Assembly: GCA_016213305.1 (NCBI GenBank)
Contig: JACRAV010000057.1
Span: 1-8,360, forward strand
Direction: 5' to 3'
Origin: Candidatus Zixiibacteriota bacterium
GTDB taxonomy: Bacteria; Zixibacteria; MSB-5A5; GN15; FEB-12
Length of the DNA stretch: 8,360 nucleotides
A program made the translations under genes and the position numbers. Of this stretch, positions 5,928 to 8,360 are shown piece by piece. Under the pieces are notes generated by a model. The model made no database searches. It was not told where the DNA came from and was given only the letters and a program-made list of their open reading frames with translations. Each line of letters starts with the position of its first letter. The first letter of the stretch is position 1.

Positions 5928-6896
5928 ATGCCTGATCTGAATGTCGGCGGACAAGCGGTAATCGAGGGAGTGATGATGCGGGGGAAAGACCGCATCGCCA
6001 CCGCCGTCCGATCCGCCTCGGGCGAAATCCTGGTCAAGACGCAGGATTACCGTTCGCTAACCTCCCGTGCCAAAATCCTGAAACTTCCGATTCTTCGCGG
6101 CGTCGTTTCATTTTTCGAAATGCTCGTGATCGGCATCCGCACGCTGAACTTTTCGGCGGATATGGCCATGCGCGATTTGGATCGGGCGGAGGCGGAGAAG
6201 AATGGGCAGACCTATGTCGCCAAAGAAAAGAAATCCAATGGGCTTCTGATTGGCGGGATGGCTTTGGTGTCGCTCGTGGTCGGGGTCGGCGTCTTTTTCT
6301 TTCTACCGCTGGCTGTGGCCAGTTTGTTCGGGATCGACAAGAATGCGGTCGGCTTCAACCTGATGGCCGGTGCGGTCCGGTTGACGCTGTTGATCTGCTA
6401 CCTCGCGGTGCTGACCTTCTTCAAGGATTTTCAACGGATATTCGAATATCACGGGGCCGAGCACAAATCCATTTACACCTACGAAATGGGGGACGATCTG
6501 ACCCCCGAAAAGGCGATGACCTATACCCGTTTTCACCCCCGGTGCGGAACATCGTTTGTGCTCATCGTGGCTTTGATTGCGATGTTTCTCTACGCGATCG
6601 CCGACTCGGTGTTCGCGATCGTGACCGGTCATGCACCCACGCTTTTGGTGCGGTTCGGCCTGCATGCCGCGCTCTTGCCGCTGGTGGCGGGCGGCTCGTA
6701 TGAGCTTTTGAAGCTGTCCGGCAAGACGCGCGACCACCCGATCACGCAATTTTTGATCGCGCCGGGATTGTGGATGCAGAGGATCACCACGCGGGAACCC
6801 TCAATCGATCAGGTCGAAGTCGCCATTGCGGCGCTCGAAGCGGCGATCGGGGTGACCGAGTCGCGGCTGACCTCCAAGCGAACCGCCGTTTATTAG
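5928..6896 (+). CDS. DUF1385 family membrane protein, YqhQ-like
   Basis: The 322-residue product matches the DUF1385 family, whose biochemical role I do not know. Hallmarks are GGQAVIEGVMMRG at 7-19, PILRGVVSFFEML at 54-66, EYHGAEHKSIYTYE at 173-186 and HPRCGTSF at 203-210. Conserved His, Glu and Cys residues in the last two could bind metal, which is only a guess. Hydrophobic segments at about 58-75, 106-134, 145-165, 209-232 and 239-256 suggest four or five membrane passes. The ATG start has only a weak GAG (5920-5922) upstream, but the N-terminus fits the family. Neighbours rpmE and prfA are common partners of this family in several phyla, implying a conserved cluster. The stop is TAG and lies within the loop of a small GC hairpin (6883-6902). 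Confidence 0.88.
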   Translation: MPDLNVGGQAVIEGVMMRGKDRIATAVRSASGEILVKTQDYRSLTSRAKILKLPILRGVVSFFEMLVIGIRTLNFSADMAMRDLDRAEAEKNGQTYVAKEKKSNGLLIGGMALVSLVVGVGVFFFLPLAVASLFGIDKNAVGFNLMAGAVRLTLLICYLAVLTFFKDFQRIFEYHGAEHKSIYTYEMGDDLTPEKAMTYTRFHPRCGTSFVLIVALIAMFLYAIADSVFAIVTGHAPTLLVRFGLHAALLPLVAGGSYELLKLSGKTRDHPITQFLIAPGLWMQRITTREPSIDQVEVAIAALEAAIGVTESRLTSKRTAVY

Positions 6897-6961
6897 CGGC
6901 GGCTTTGCACGATTGTTCTCTTTTCTTTTCAATCCCAAATGAATATTTTGCGCAGGACCCT

Positions 6962-8038
<1,077 letters not shown>

Positions 8039-8045
8039 GGCAGGC

Positions 8046-8360
8046 ATGAAGTACATCCGTATTCTCGGAGCGGTGATTTTGACGGCGGCGATGCTCTATA
8101 TCGCGCGGCGTAATTCGGCGGGCGCGCCGGAACATCTGGCATCAACTGTTGATCAGTACCAGTTTGAAATGGAGACGGTGCCCAAAGGGAAAGAGAACGG
8201 CGACACGACCATCTGGGTGACCGTGGTCGGACCGTTTGAGTTGGGCCAGCGGGTGGTCCTCGAACTCATCGACGTCAACCACGCGACCAAAGTCGTGAAC
8301 GTAAACTCGGTTCCCATGACCCGCAAGGAAGCCGGATCGAGCGAGTTTTATCTGAAGATA
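8046..8360 (+). CDS. Unrecognised membrane-anchored protein, C-terminus cut by window edge
   Basis: An open frame of 105 codons runs off the right end. It starts with ATG seven bases after the prfA stop, with GAGG (8037-8040) five bases upstream, so it is probably in the same transcript. The first residues, MKYIRILGAV and then LTAAMLYIARR, make one hydrophobic segment (about 4-20) flanked by basic residues, a signal peptide or membrane anchor. The following part (about 38-105) alternates hydrophobic and polar residues, for example TIWVTVVGPFELGQRVVLEL, which suggests a beta-rich extracytoplasmic domain. I do not recognise the family. It is not PrmC, the common neighbour of prfA. Confidence 0.75.
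   Translation, partial: MKYIRILGAVILTAAMLYIARRNSAGAPEHLASTVDQYQFEMETVPKGKENGDTTIWVTVVGPFELGQRVVLELIDVNHATKVVNVNSVPMTRKEAGSSEFYLKI

Overview
The window is GC-rich bacterial chromosome with ordinary, intact genes and an unusual density of short palindromic repeats between them. Seven complete genes and one gene cut by the right edge account for nearly all the sequence. Sigma70-type promoters, conventional Shine-Dalgarno sites and GTG starts all indicate a bacterium. The order rpmE - DUF1385 (YqhQ-like) - prfA, a fatty-acyl-CoA gene set and many dispersed palindromes fit an uncultivated lineage of the FCB/Zixibacteria type. That placement is a weak impression from memory, not a result.

Left third (1-3785): a short-chain acyl-CoA module arranged divergently. 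Leftward, a GNAT acetyltransferase, 3-hydroxybutyryl-CoA dehydrogenase and enoyl-CoA hydratase form a probable operon from a promoter at 2437-2465. Rightward, an acyl-CoA dehydrogenase is read from a promoter at 2513-2541. Together the enzymes cover three consecutive steps between acyl-CoA and 3-ketoacyl-CoA. Thiolase and electron-transfer flavoprotein genes are not in the window.

Middle (3786-5676): a convergent intergenic region packed with hairpins, then a leftward NCS2/AzgA-type purine permease, then a 316-base spacer holding another hairpin repeat and a strong promoter.

Right third (5677-8360): ribosomal protein L31, a DUF1385 membrane protein, peptide chain release factor 1 and the start of an unrecognised membrane-anchored protein, all rightward and probably co-transcribed. 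This is a translation-linked housekeeping cluster.

I found no defence system, mobile-element gene, CRISPR array, tRNA or rRNA. The most interesting material is non-coding: three families of palindromic repeats whose copies differ at paired stem positions by compensatory changes, and a 124-bp element with 10-bp terminal inverted repeats lying between two genes of the acyl-CoA operon. The repeats look like dispersed REP/MITE-type elements rather than a new biological system.
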